This document shows positions 41,340 to 50,053 of a stretch of DNA of 64,000 bases, piece after piece. A program made the translations under genes and the position numbers. The stretch spans positions 3,454,385 to 3,518,384 of the forward strand of contig OY282377.1 of the NCBI GenBank assembly GCA_958295785.1. The letters run 5' to 3'. Under the pieces are notes generated by a model, which was not told the origin of the DNA, made no database searches, and was given only the letters and a program-made list of their open reading frames with translations. The DNA comes from an uncultured Latescibacterota bacterium (GTDB lineage: Bacteria > Latescibacterota > UBA2968). The first letter of the stretch is position 1, and the number at the start of each line of letters is the position of its first letter.

Positions 41340-42227
41340 TTACGTCCCCCCTTTTTTCCAATACTTGCCGTACAAAAGATTCAGCCGTTCTTTTGCCGCT
41401 GGGGAAATCGCATCGGGGGCTGTAATCACCGCAAATTGCGCGGCATTGAGACAGTCGCAATCCGATGTTTCGGGCAAGCGCGTCGCCAAAGTGCGGACAA
41501 TTTGATTTGCCCGCTCGGCATTGGCTTGTAACACGGCGATCACACCTTCTACGGATACATCCTCTTCGGCCTCGTGCCAGCAATCGTAATCCGTGCCCAT
41601 CGCCAAGAGCGCGTAACACATCTCGGCTTCGCGGGCGAGTTTGGCTTCGGGCAAAGCCGTCATGCCAATCACAGTTGCATCAACTTCGCGGCGGTAAAAA
41701 TGGGACTCTGCGCGCGTGGAAAACTGCGGCCCTTCCATACAAATATACGTTCCTCTATCGTGTGTGGGAACGCCGGATGCCCGTGCCGCGGTCAGCAACA
41801 AGTGGCGCAAGTCATCGCAAAAGGGATCGGCAAAAGCCACATGCCCGGCAATGCCACCGCCAAAAAAGGTGCTCGCACGGACGCCTCGGGTGCGGTCAAA
41901 AATCTGATCGGGCAACACCATATCCCCCGGCGCAATCGCTTCCTGCATAATTCCCACCGCGCTGATCGCCAGCAAGTGCGTCACGCCCATCTGCTTCATC
42001 GCATACACATTGGCGCGATAGGGCACTTCAGAGGGCAGCAGCACATGCCCGCGTGCGTGGCGTGGCAAAAAGTACACAGATCGGTCGGCGATGCGCGTTT
42101 CCACAACCGCGTCTGAGGGATCGCCAAAAGGCGTGCCCAGGCGGTGTTCTGCCACAATTTCCGCGCCCTCCATGCGATAAACACCCGACCCGCCAATCAC
42201 GCCCAGTCGAACAATTTGTTCACCCAT
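41340..42227 (-). CDS. mtnP: S-methyl-5'-thioadenosine phosphorylase (MTAP) family protein
   Basis: This is a 295-residue protein. RLGVIGGSGVYRMEGAEIV opens the family; FLPRHARGHVLLPSEVPYRANVYAMKQMGVTHLLAISAVG carries the phosphate- and ribose-binding residues, and YICMEGPQFSTRAES with VIGMTALPEAKLAREAEMCYA forms the purine site. It splits methylthioadenosine to adenine and methylthioribose-1-phosphate; some relatives prefer other purine nucleosides. The ATG overlaps the end of divIVA by eight bases. It is the last gene of the yggS-yggT-divIVA-mtnP operon, 29 bases before the IS701-like element. Confidence 0.93.
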   Translation of the reverse strand: MGEQIVRLGVIGGSGVYRMEGAEIVAEHRLGTPFGDPSDAVVETRIADRSVYFLPRHARGHVLLPSEVPYRANVYAMKQMGVTHLLAISAVGIMQEAIAPGDMVLPDQIFDRTRGVRASTFFGGGIAGHVAFADPFCDDLRHLLLTAARASGVPTHDRGTYICMEGPQFSTRAESHFYRREVDATVIGMTALPEAKLAREAEMCYALLAMGTDYDCWHEAEEDVSVEGVIAVLQANAERANQIVRTLATRLPETSDCDCLNAAQFAVITAPDAISPAAKERLNLLYGKYWKKGGT

Positions 42228-42735
42228 CTCCGTCTCCCTTTGCGTCGTCTTCTGTTTCCGATATGTCTTCTTCCACCACATCGAAAGCTGTCGCTTTGAA
42301 CTGCGTCAAAAAATCCGCTTGAATCTGCACGAGAGACTGGAGTTTGGACACAAACATATCGCGCTGATCTTGCAACGTCAAAATCTCTGTCCGAATCGCA
42401 TGCACATGTGCGCGTGCTTTTTCGATAGCCCGATTGCCGCGGATCTCGGCTTCTTTCACGATCAGCCGCGCTTCCTTGCGCCCATTTTCTCTGACTTCTT
42501 CGGCGGTTTGTTGGGCAGTTCTGAGCATTTCTTGGAGGGTTTTCTCCATAGCCCGATAGCGGTCGACCTCTGATTGCAGTGTTTTTATGTGTTCTTTTTG
42601 TTCGATATTTTCGAGGTTGAGTTGCTCAAATTCTTCGGTCAGCGCGTCGAGAAAGGTCTGCACCTCTTCCCGATCATAACCGCGAAATGCCCGCTTAAAA
42701 ACCTGCGTGCGAATATCCAATGGCGTGATGTTCAC
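42220..42735 (-). CDS. divIVA: DivIVA-domain protein
   Basis: This is a 171-residue, mostly coiled-coil protein. The N-terminal MNITPLDIRTQVFKRAFRGYDREEVQTFLDALTEEFEQL is the DivIVA membrane-binding and dimer region, and heptads continue through residue 140. The tail is very acidic. DivIVA-type scaffolds sit at curved membranes and organise division or polar growth. In gram-positive genomes divIVA lies in the ylm cluster with yggS and yggT homologues, as it does here, which is notable for a genome that otherwise looks didermic. Confidence 0.92.
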   Translation of the reverse strand: MNITPLDIRTQVFKRAFRGYDREEVQTFLDALTEEFEQLNLENIEQKEHIKTLQSEVDRYRAMEKTLQEMLRTAQQTAEEVRENGRKEARLIVKEAEIRGNRAIEKARAHVHAIRTEILTLQDQRDMFVSKLQSLVQIQADFLTQFKATAFDVVEEDISETEDDAKGDGDG

Positions 42736-42750
42736 AATATCCCCCAGAGG

Positions 42751-43344
42751 CTATTGATATAACCCAAATACACTTTGAATGGCATTTTGTGCAATTTGCA
42801 GGAGCAAAATGAGCAGAATGGGCGACAAATCGAACATGCCCAGCGGCGGAACGATCTGCCGAAAAGGCCCCATAACCGGCTCGGTCAAGCTGTAAAGCGT
42901 CCACATAAACCTGCCGCCGCGCACAAAGGGCAACCACGAAAACACGATGCGCGCAATAATTAAAACCAGCAAAATGGCAACGGCCCCATAGAGCAACCAC
43001 CCGATAATTTCCAAGAGGTTGCCAGAAGCAATCCCGTGCAACAATCCGAGCAATGCGTGCAACACATCGGTGGTCAACCACTTGATAAAAAACGCCCCGA
43101 TCAATGTCGCAATCACCAAAATCAACGGCGCCGCAGAGGCGTTGCCGGGCATGTGTTGGGCAATGGGCCACACGAGCGGATCGGTTGCGCGGCGGACGTA
43201 ATACGCGACCGAGCCAAAGGGATTGACGCGCAACAAAACCGCGCGCAACACCAGCAATGCCACGATGCCGATCACCAAAGCGATGAGCAACCCGTCAATG
43301 GCCTGCTGGATCAAAATAATCACCTGAGCAACCATATCGATCAT
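42751..43344 (-). CDS. YggT family membrane protein (two YggT repeats)
   Basis: This is a 197-residue protein with about four to six membrane helices. Two YggT units are visible: residues 1-75 (ALVIGIVALLVLRAVLLRVNPFGSVAYYVRRATDPLVWP) and 100-190 (IIARIVFSWLPFVRGGRFMWTLYSLTEPVMGPFRQIVPPLGMFDLSPILLILLLQ). Homologues (YlmG) are linked to cell division, nucleoid organisation or osmotic stress. It starts two bases before yggS ends and is followed 15 bases later by divIVA. Confidence 0.9.
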   Translation of the reverse strand: MIDMVAQVIILIQQAIDGLLIALVIGIVALLVLRAVLLRVNPFGSVAYYVRRATDPLVWPIAQHMPGNASAAPLILVIATLIGAFFIKWLTTDVLHALLGLLHGIASGNLLEIIGWLLYGAVAILLVLIIARIVFSWLPFVRGGRFMWTLYSLTEPVMGPFRQIVPPLGMFDLSPILLILLLQIAQNAIQSVFGLYQ

Positions 43345-43346
43345 CG

Positions 43347-44030
43347 CTACACCGCCCGCTGACCAAAAATCGCCGTGCCCACGCGCACCATCGTCGCGCC
43401 TTCTTCTATCGCCACTTCAAAATCGCCGGTCATCCCCATGGACAGCGCGGTCACATGGGGCTTGTGAACCGCGATGCGATCCCCGATCTCTCGCAACGCG
43501 GCAAAGTTGGGACGCACGGTTTCGGGGTCGGGTTCAAACGCGCCTATCGTCATCAGCCCTGCCACCGCGACCCCCTCCAATTCATCGATCTGCCCGACCA
43601 AGTCCGGCACCTCTTCGGGCGACGCCCCAAACTTCGATGCCTCGCCCGAGGTATTGACCTGCACCAACACGCGCACTGCTGCATTTTCCCGCACAGCCCG
43701 CCGACTGATCTCGTTCGCCAGACGCAGGGTATCGACCGAGTGAATCAAATCGAATAAGGGCAACGCAACTTTGACTTTGTTGCGCTGTAAGTGCCCGACC
43801 AAATGCCATGAGACAGGGCCTGTCACCGCTTTGACCTTGTGTTGGGCCTCTTGCACGCGGCTCTCGCCCAAAACCCCTGCCCCAGCATCTACGACCTGTT
43901 GCACCACATCGGCAGACCAGGTCTTTGTCACAACGATCAGCGTCACCGCATCTGCCGACCGCCCCGACCGTTTGGCCGCATTGGCAATGCAGTCCTGAAC
44001 GCGCTTTAAATTTTCAGCAATTGCCGACAT
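43347..44030 (-). CDS. yggS: YggS/PROSC family PLP-binding protein
   Basis: This is a 227-residue protein. LIVVTKTWSADVVQQVVDAG holds the PLP-binding Lys, LGESRVQEAQHKV and WHLVGHLQRNKVK are family signatures, and ALSMGMTGDFEVAIEEGATMVRVGTAIFG closes the barrel. These proteins keep free pyridoxal phosphate in balance and have no known catalytic reaction. It is the first gene of the operon that continues with yggT, divIVA and mtnP. Confidence 0.95.
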   Translation of the reverse strand: MSAIAENLKRVQDCIANAAKRSGRSADAVTLIVVTKTWSADVVQQVVDAGAGVLGESRVQEAQHKVKAVTGPVSWHLVGHLQRNKVKVALPLFDLIHSVDTLRLANEISRRAVRENAAVRVLVQVNTSGEASKFGASPEEVPDLVGQIDELEGVAVAGLMTIGAFEPDPETVRPNFAALREIGDRIAVHKPHVTALSMGMTGDFEVAIEEGATMVRVGTAIFGQRAV

Positions 44031-44265
44031 AACTCGACCTCAAAACTCGTGGAACAGGGATTTTGTAATTTAGGTAAAAATCAGCGTGAGGGCAACGGCT
44101 TTGAAAGCCAGACAAACCGCGTGAAATTTTGGACCTCAGAGTGCCAAAAAACCATTGACGCCCTGCGGGACATATCCGTATCGTAGGCGAGAGGTTTCCG
44201 CAGATACTGACAACTTGGGGATGGGAGGCGGGGGGGGGACTCTCCATTTACCACGGGAGTTTATT

Positions 44266-46230
44266 ATGCCGCGAAACGGTTATGGACACATGGTGCTAGA
44301 TGATTATGTCGCGCAGGTGCGAGCGATCAATGCGGACCGCGCAAAACGCCTGTCATCCATCCGCACACCAAAAGAAGCATTTGCGTACCGCGATGAGGTG
44401 CGCGAGGCCATTGACAAAGCCCATGGCCCGTGGCCGCGCAAAACACCGCTCAACGCACGCGTCGGCGGCGCTGTTGAACACCGCCACTGCCGCATTGAAA
44501 AAATCCTCTTTGAGAGCCGCCCGGGGTGTTGGGTCACGGCCCATCTTTATATTCCCCACAGACTCGATGGCCCGGCCCCTGGCGTGATCGGCTCGTGCGG
44601 ACACGCTGCCGAGGGCAAAAACGCCCCGCTGTACCAGGCATTTTGCCAGCGGTTGGCGCGCAATGGCTTTGTCGTTTTGATCTACGACCCCTTCAATCAG
44701 GGCGAGCGCGATCAGTATTACGCCCTGCACAGCCGCGAAAGCGTGCGTTCATCAACGCATGCCCACAACATGATGGGCAAGCAACTCGAACTCGTGGGCG
44801 AATGGTTTGGCGCGTGGCGCGCCTGGGATGGCATCCGCGCCCTCGATTATCTGCTCACCCGTCCCGAAGTCGATCCCGCGCGCGTCGGGCTGACGGGCAA
44901 CTCGGGCGGCGGAACAATGACGAGTTGGATCTGGCCGGTGGAAGAGCGTTTTACAATGGCCGCGCCCAGTTGTTTTGTCACCACCTTTGCCGCCAACCTC
45001 GAAAATGAGTTGCCCGCAGATGCCGAACAGTATCCGCCGGGCGTTATTGGCGCGGGCCTGGACATGGCCGATTTTTTTATCGCCCGCGCGCCCGCCCCGG
45101 TTATCTTGCTCGGTCAAGCCCATTGCTTTTTTGACCGCCGCGGCCTCGAGCAAGCCCATTCTGAAATCCGCCGGTTCTACGACCTCATCGGCGCGCCCGC
45201 CAATGCGACCGATCTGTTCATCGGGCCAGAAGGCCATGGATTTTTTCATCACAACCAAGAGGCGATGGTGCAATTTTTTGCAACGCACGCCGGCATTCAA
45301 CAGGTCGTCCACTTGAAAAACGCGGAAGCCCTCGACGCCGACGCGCTCAATGTCACCCCCAAAGGCGAGGTGATACCCGAAGGCGCTATCCCCATCTACG
45401 ATCTCATCGCGCAAAAAGCCGATGCCCTGGCCGGCAAGCGCGAAAATTTGGACAAGGACCAACTCAGCCAGCGCGTGCAAACCCTGCTCAACCTGCCCGC
45501 CAACCGCGCCCTGCCACACTATCGCTGCCTGCGCGGCACCACAGAGGGCGGCGCCCGCTTGGCGCGATATGCGGTTGAAACCGAGGGCAATATCCGCGCC
45601 ATCATGCGTAAACGCCTGCCCGATCCCGCTTATTCCCATACCTTGGATGTCGAGCGCGAAATACACCTCTATCTGCCCCACATCTCTGCCGAAGTCGATT
45701 TGCTCGAAGACCCCATGGCGCGAAGTCTCAAAGAACAATATCCGCTCTATGCCCTCGACGTGCGCGGTTTAGGCGAATCGCTCGCCGATGATGAACGCGA
45801 TTTTTTTCACCCTTATGGCAATGACTACATGTGCAATGGCTATGGCCTGATGCTCGGTCAAAGTTTTCTCGGACGCAGGGTGCGCGATGTGTTATCTACC
45901 CTCGACTTGCTGGTGGATGAAGGCGCGGAAACGATCCATCTCTACGGCCGCGGGCAAGGGGCTATCCACGCTCTGTTCGCAGGCTTTCTCCATCCCGCCA
46001 TCACCGCAGTCACCCTCAAAAATTATCCTCCGTCCTACCGTGCATGGACGCAAACGCCCCTGGTCAGTTGGCCTGTTGCCAATATCCCTCGGGGCGTTCT
46101 CACATCCTTTGACCTGCCCGATCTCATGGTTGCTTTGGACAAAAAGCTCGAACTGATGCAGCCATGGGGGCCGGATATGTCAGAGATCAAAGACGAGGAT
46201 CCGCAGATGAACGCAGGCATGTCCCCTTGA
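44266..46230 (+). CDS. Large alpha/beta-hydrolase (acetyl xylan esterase-like)
   Basis: This is a 654-residue protein. Residues 60-370 form an alpha/beta-hydrolase of the acetyl xylan esterase/AB-hydrolase type: VTAHLYIPHRLDGPAPGVIGSCGHA, then YDPFNQGERDQYY, nucleophile elbow VGLTGNSGGGTMTSW and His in FIGPEGHGFFH. Residues 470-640 look like a second, weaker hydrolase-like domain (LYALDVRGLGES; IHLYGRGQGAIHALF), where Gly-Arg-Gly-Gln-Gly replaces a normal nucleophile elbow, so it is probably non-catalytic. There is no signal peptide. The ATG at 44266 has CGGGAG nine bases upstream; in-frame codons before it are not coding-like. A possible promoter (TTGACG at 44156, TATCGT at 44180) precedes it. 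Confidence 0.85.
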   Translation: MPRNGYGHMVLDDYVAQVRAINADRAKRLSSIRTPKEAFAYRDEVREAIDKAHGPWPRKTPLNARVGGAVEHRHCRIEKILFESRPGCWVTAHLYIPHRLDGPAPGVIGSCGHAAEGKNAPLYQAFCQRLARNGFVVLIYDPFNQGERDQYYALHSRESVRSSTHAHNMMGKQLELVGEWFGAWRAWDGIRALDYLLTRPEVDPARVGLTGNSGGGTMTSWIWPVEERFTMAAPSCFVTTFAANLENELPADAEQYPPGVIGAGLDMADFFIARAPAPVILLGQAHCFFDRRGLEQAHSEIRRFYDLIGAPANATDLFIGPEGHGFFHHNQEAMVQFFATHAGIQQVVHLKNAEALDADALNVTPKGEVIPEGAIPIYDLIAQKADALAGKRENLDKDQLSQRVQTLLNLPANRALPHYRCLRGTTEGGARLARYAVETEGNIRAIMRKRLPDPAYSHTLDVEREIHLYLPHISAEVDLLEDPMARSLKEQYPLYALDVRGLGESLADDERDFFHPYGNDYMCNGYGLMLGQSFLGRRVRDVLSTLDLLVDEGAETIHLYGRGQGAIHALFAGFLHPAITAVTLKNYPPSYRAWTQTPLVSWPVANIPRGVLTSFDLPDLMVALDKKLELMQPWGPDMSEIKDEDPQMNAGMSP

Positions 46231-46284
46231 TTAAACCCTCAAGGGCAGGCTCTGCGGGTATAAGCAGGTGGCGGTGGGAATGAC

Positions 46285-46701
46285 TCAAAAGCTGTGTATT
46301 TCATCCAGTTCGGGTAAGAGCCTAACGCTCTCTTGTTCATCGGGGTCCGTGCGGGCAATGACAGCCGTGCAGGTTTCGGTCTCGCTGACGTTGTAGGGCA
46401 GATGGGGTACGCCAGCGGGAATATAGACAAAGTCGCCGGTACAGGCGATCAGGTGCTCCTCTAATTGCTCGCCATACCACATGCCCGATTGGCCTTTGAT
46501 GATGTAAATAGCGGTTTCGTGGTTTTCGTGCAGATGCGCCTTGGCGCGGTCGCCCGGCGGAATGGTCAGCAGGTGCATGCAAATCCCCTGCGAGCCACTG
46601 CTTTCAGCCGAGACGCCCGCGCGATAGGTAAATGCCTGTTTGCCCTCATAGACTTCCTGTGAGCGAATCACTTTGCAGATTGGCTTGGATGCTGTCGCCA
46701 T
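46285..46701 (-). CDS. Cupin-domain protein
   Basis: This is a 138-residue protein. The first cupin motif is in PPGDRAKAHLHENHETAIYIIKG (H-x-H, Glu), and the second in DFVYIPAGVPHLPYNVSE with the last His. Such small cupins bind a metal and isomerise, oxygenate or bind small molecules. AGAGGAGAACA precedes the ATG. It lies between convergent and divergent neighbours and seems to be a single-gene transcript. Confidence 0.87.
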   Translation of the reverse strand: MATASKPICKVIRSQEVYEGKQAFTYRAGVSAESSGSQGICMHLLTIPPGDRAKAHLHENHETAIYIIKGQSGMWYGEQLEEHLIACTGDFVYIPAGVPHLPYNVSETETCTAVIARTDPDEQESVRLLPELDEIHSF

Positions 46702-46761
46702 TGTTCTCCTCTTCTGTGAAAATGTTTCATTTTACTTCTCCCGTCTTGCATCTTGTATTTT

Positions 46762-46790
46762 CGGGCGGGCACAGGGGCACCGCCCCTACG
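46762..46790 (-). repeat. REP-like element, copy 4 (inverted)
   Basis: On the plus strand it reads CGGGCGGGCACAGGGGCACC then GCCCCTACG. Just after it, 46806-46862, lies a run of near-repeats of AATCCGCG-type octamers. Confidence 0.72.
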
Positions 46791-46864
46791 TTTCTAGCCT
46801 CGCCTCTTGCCTTTGCCTTTAATCCGTGCAATCCGCGTAATCTGCTTAATCCGCGATCCGCCTT

Positions 46865-47635
46865 TCACCCTTCCAATTGTGCGCGCAAGCGGGCTTCCAT
46901 CGCCACAAATCGCGGATCGGCTCGCAACGCATTTTCGCGCGGACGCGGAAAACCAACCGCCAGATCATCTACAATGCGACCCGGTCGGGCAGACATCACC
47001 ACCACGCGGTCAGACAAAAGCAACGCTTCAGAAATGCTGTGGGTAATAAACAAAATCGCCGAACCTGTCGCCTGCCATATACGCAACAGTTCAATCTGCA
47101 TCTTTTCGCGCGTGATTTCATCCAATGCCCCAAACGGCTCGTCCATCAGCAAAACAGCGGGGCGAAAGGTCAACACTCGGGCAATGGCGACCCGCGACTG
47201 CATGCCGCCGGACAATTCGCGTGGATAGGCATGCTCAAATCCCGCCAACCCCACCATGTCGATCATCTCGGCGACCCGCCCGACAACTTCCGCGTCGCCA
47301 AACACCTCTGCGGGCAAGCGCACATTTTCTTTTACAGTGCGCCAGGCGAGCAGCGAGGGGTTCTGAAACACAAAGCCCACCAACCGCTCGCGCCGTGCGG
47401 CTTCGGGCATTTTCCCGAGCACGCGAATCGCGCCCGCACTCGGCGTTTCCAGATCGCCCACAACCCGCATCAAACTCGTTTTGCCACATCCCGATGGCCC
47501 GATCATACTGACAAATTCGCCGCGCTGAATCCGCAGAGAGATGCCCGCGAGAGCCTCCACCCGGCTGTTGTCGGTCACAAAAACCTTGTGTACATCTCGC
47601 AGTTCAATGGCCCATTGGCGTCTTGTGTCTCCCAT
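46865..47635 (-). CDS. ABC transporter ATP-binding subunit (nitrate/sulfonate/taurine type)
   Basis: This 256-residue protein has Walker A MIGPSGCGKTSLMR, Q-loop GFVFQNPSLLAW, signature LSGGMQSRVAIARVL, Walker B AVLLMDEPFGALD and the H-loop in LFITHSISEALLLSDRV. Sequence and length match SsuB/TauB/NrtD-type ATPases. The matching permease and binding protein are not adjacent on either side: an IS5-like element and REP copies lie upstream. It is either an orphan serving a transporter encoded elsewhere or separated from it by rearrangement. I chose the start at 47635, preceded by GAGACGCGG; an in-frame ATG nine codons earlier is possible. Confidence 0.9.
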   Translation of the reverse strand: MGDTRRQWAIELRDVHKVFVTDNSRVEALAGISLRIQRGEFVSMIGPSGCGKTSLMRVVGDLETPSAGAIRVLGKMPEAARRERLVGFVFQNPSLLAWRTVKENVRLPAEVFGDAEVVGRVAEMIDMVGLAGFEHAYPRELSGGMQSRVAIARVLTFRPAVLLMDEPFGALDEITREKMQIELLRIWQATGSAILFITHSISEALLLSDRVVVMSARPGRIVDDLAVGFPRPRENALRADPRFVAMEARLRAQLEG

Positions 47636-47650
47636 CCGCGTCTCGTCTTT

Positions 47651-47679
47651 TCGGGCAGGCACGGGGCACTGCCCCTACG
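47651..47679 (-). repeat. REP-like element, copy 5 (inverted)
   Basis: Plus strand TCGGGCAGGCACGGGGCACT then GCCCCTACG. It lies between the ABC ATPase gene and the IS5-like element. Confidence 0.7.
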
Positions 47680-47769
47680 ATTATTCGCATCGCTCATTGG
47701 AGGCGCGCCTGTGCGTTGCTCCTGCGATTGCCTCTCATCCTGCAAATCCCGATCCGCCTTCAATACTTA

Positions 47770-48694
47770 GAAGCCCTAACAAAAAGCGTTGACATGGATT
47801 TGTGAGAGGCCGACTTTCTTTTCAGCCCAACCCTTACAACGTCCTTGCCCGGCATCTGCAACCGGGCGAGGAGGAACAGATGACCAACCCCCTCGTGAGC
47901 GATGAACTCTGGGAAAAGGGCCCCCCCTTTTGCCGGTTCCCAAGCCTGGACGGTTCCGCTTTCCCGGCCGTAAGCGCATTGATGACCGCAAGGCGTTGAC
48001 CGGCATTCTATTCGTCCTGAAGAGCGGCATCCCGTGGGATCAGTTGCCCCAAGAGATGGGGTGGGGTTCCGGGATGACCTGCTGGCGTCGTCTGAAGGCA
48101 TGGCATGACGCCGGCGTGTGGGAGCGGCTTCATCATCTGCTGTTGTCCAAACTGCGAGCGGCCGATGGCCTGGACGGGTCTCGCGCCTGTGTGGACAGTG
48201 CCTCCCTCCGTGCGGTGGGGGACGAAAAAAAACCGGCCCCAATCCCACAGACCGCCGCAAGCCCGGGCGTAAGCATCATGGGATCACCGATGCCAACGGG
48301 CTACCTCTGGCCGCGATTGTGACCGAGGCGAACCGGCCAGATGTGACGCAATGGTTGCCCTTGGTGGACGCTGTGCCTGCGGTCAGAGGCAAACGCGGTC
48401 GTCCGCGCCGCAGACCCCAACGGCTGTATGCGGACCGTGCCTATGACTCGAAGGCATGCCGGAAGGCCCTGCGTGCGCGCCACATCTGGCCGGTGATCGC
48501 CCGGCGGGGTACAGAGCATGGCAACGGGTTGGGCGTGTACCGGTGGGTCGTTGAGCGGACGCTGGCCTGGCTCCGGCAGTTCCGCAGCCTGCGGGTGCGC
48601 GACGAACGCAGAGCGGACATCCATGCGGCGTTCCTCTCCATCGGCTGTTCACTCCTCTGTTTCAGACGCTTGATTTCTTTATGTTAGGGCTTCT
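47770..48694 (+). mobile_element. IS5-family-like insertion sequence, 925 bp
   Basis: The terminal inverted repeats are GAAGCCCTAACA (47770-47781) and TGTTAGGGCTTC (48683-48694). TA flanks both ends (47768-47769, 48695-48696), fitting a 2-bp TA duplication as in the IS427-like group. One broken transposase gene fills it. An internally deleted relative lies at 50054-50166. Confidence 0.87.
47881..48687 (+). pseudogene. IS5-family transposase, read in three frames
   Basis: Joined reading gives MTNPLVSDELWEKG, then PVPKPGRFRFPGRKRIDDRKALTGILFVLKSGIPWDQLPQEMG, then TGPNPTDRRKPGRKHHGITDANGLPL to the end at 48687. The catalytic DDE set is visible (VDSASL, LYADRAYDSKA, YRWVVERTLAWLRQFRSL). The first shift is at a GGGCCCCCCC run (47918-47927), where one base seems lost. 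The second is at a run of eight A (48225-48232), a typical programmed -1 frameshift site in this family. The first shift alone should inactivate this copy. Confidence 0.8.
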
Positions 48695-49658
48695 AAGCCT
48701 CTGCGTCCAACGCATGCTGAAAAGCATCGAGATTGTCCACTTGCACCGCCTCACGATGCAACTGCTTGAGTTGTTGCAAATCGTCAATCGCCCGAATGCG
48801 ACCGGCGAACTGACCGGGCGCGTCCGCATCAAAGCGAACCTCCAACACATCGAGAATATCTTCAATGGTGCTTTCTCTAATCCCTTCCTCCCTGCCGCGA
48901 CGCATCCCCTGTTCAATGCCCTGTTCAATGCCCTGTTCAATGCCCTGCTCGATCCCGCGGTCAATACCTTGTTGGGTAAGGTATTGGGCAAACGATGATT
49001 CACGCATAATCGCATCCATAAAACCCTCCTGAGAAATAATACGCCTAACGGTGGACAATTCGTACGATATCCCACCTAAAATAGCCATACCCGCCATCAT
49101 GTCAACCTTGGTTGAGGCATCCAAGGGCAAGGCTTCCGTCGCCTGAAGACATTGACGCAACCACGCATCCGCAGACACGCCAGACGGAGGTTTCATCAAT
49201 GGCGCAAACGGAAGCAAGCCCGGATGACCACCCTCGATAATCGCTTGACCATCGATCTCACTCAGACGAATCACCTTGTATTTCACCAGCACCTCATGGC
49301 CGGGCAGTTCTTGGATGTAGTATCCCTTATCGCGTCGTCCAGCACCGGGACGCAGGTAGATCACAAAGGAAAAGATCGGCAGGCCATAGCGTTCTATGGC
49401 GCGACCGATATAGCCGGCCATGCGATGCGACATCGGGACGTCCGTGCTGTCCGCGGTTTGAAATTCGCAATGAATCAACGCATCCTCACCCTCAATACGC
49501 ACGAGAATCAGGCTATCGGCGCGCCGGGCTTCCACAGTGGGTTGCTCGGTCTCGAGCACCTCGAGCACCTCCACGTCAGCGCGTCCAAGTGTGAAGCGGA
49601 TGAAATCGTCCGGGTAGGTTTGAATCAGGTGTTTGGATATCGTATCGTATTCGGCCAT
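48693..49658 (-). CDS. Rpn/YhgA-type PD-(D/E)XK nuclease-like protein
   Basis: This is a 321-residue protein. The nuclease-like core is ADSLILVRIEGEDALIHCEFQTADSTDVPMSHRMAGYIGRAIERYGLPIFSFVIYLRPG, with the E-x-Q of the family replacing E-x-K. It resembles the cyanobacterial-type Rpn/DUF4351 proteins. The C-terminus has tandem GIEQ repeats (48906-48954) followed by GMRRGREEGIRESTIEDILDVLEVRF. Rpn proteins promote RecA-independent recombination or act as DNA-cutting defence factors. AAGGTGG precedes the ATG at 49658. The frame stays open upstream through a 12-bp tandem repeat (49671-49764), which would add FIIL units if an earlier start were used. The IS5-like element ends at its stop codon. 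Confidence 0.8.
   Translation of the reverse strand: MAEYDTISKHLIQTYPDDFIRFTLGRADVEVLEVLETEQPTVEARRADSLILVRIEGEDALIHCEFQTADSTDVPMSHRMAGYIGRAIERYGLPIFSFVIYLRPGAGRRDKGYYIQELPGHEVLVKYKVIRLSEIDGQAIIEGGHPGLLPFAPLMKPPSGVSADAWLRQCLQATEALPLDASTKVDMMAGMAILGGISYELSTVRRIISQEGFMDAIMRESSFAQYLTQQGIDRGIEQGIEQGIEQGIEQGMRRGREEGIRESTIEDILDVLEVRFDADAPGQFAGRIRAIDDLQQLKQLHREAVQVDNLDAFQHALDAEA
48906..48954 (-). repeat. 12-bp in-frame tandem repeat in the Rpn gene
   Basis: About four units of GCCCTGTTCAAT (plus strand) encode GIEQ on the minus strand. Units are multiples of three. Confidence 0.8.
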
Positions 49659-49670
49659 AAACGCCACCTT

Positions 49671-49764
49671 GAACAAAATGATGAACAAAATGATGAACAA
49701 AATGATGAACAAAATGATGAACAAAATGATGAACAAAATGATGAACAAAATGATGAACAAAAAA
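49671..49764. repeat. 12-bp minisatellite upstream of the Rpn gene (about 7.8 units)
   Basis: The unit GAACAAAATGAT repeats perfectly seven times from 49671 and then partially. It lies 13 bases before the Rpn start codon on the minus strand, where the promoter or leader should be. Copy-number change would alter promoter spacing without affecting the gene's frame. Confidence 0.95.
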
Positions 49765-50053
49765 ATGATACAATCACGCCATTTTTGACAAGACTTTGTT
49801 GGACAAAGATGCGAAAATAACAACGTAGGGACGGTGCCCCCGTGCCTGCCCAAAAAGGCAAGACACAAGGCGAAAGGCAACCCTAGAGGGACAAATATTG
49901 GGAAGCGCAGGACAGCCAATGGAGCAGACAGAGAGGACATAGCGGAGGCAGGAGGGTGGGGGGTAATCCGCGCAATCCCCTAATCCGCGACAATCCGCAA
50001 TCCAGACAGTTGCGTTGCAGAGCCTGTGCCAAAACGCCGTAAGCCAGTGCTAA
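49765..50053. other. Intergenic region with repeats only
   Basis: No gene is seen. It holds REP copy 6 (49824-49852) and a stretch of AATCCGCG-like octamers (49962-50005). Confidence 0.6.
49824..49852 (+). repeat. REP-like element, copy 6
   Basis: Core GTAGGGACGGTGCCCCCGTG with one substitution relative to copy 1. Confidence 0.72.

Noticed and set aside
48225-48232. A-run in the IS5-like transposase as decay
   Set aside because: Runs of A at this point are commonly programmed frameshift sites in IS5 relatives, so this shift alone was not taken as inactivation; the C-run shift was.
49671-49764. 12-bp repeats considered as a CRISPR array or iteron origin
   Set aside because: No spacers, no Cas or Rep genes nearby; the simple tandem array is a minisatellite.
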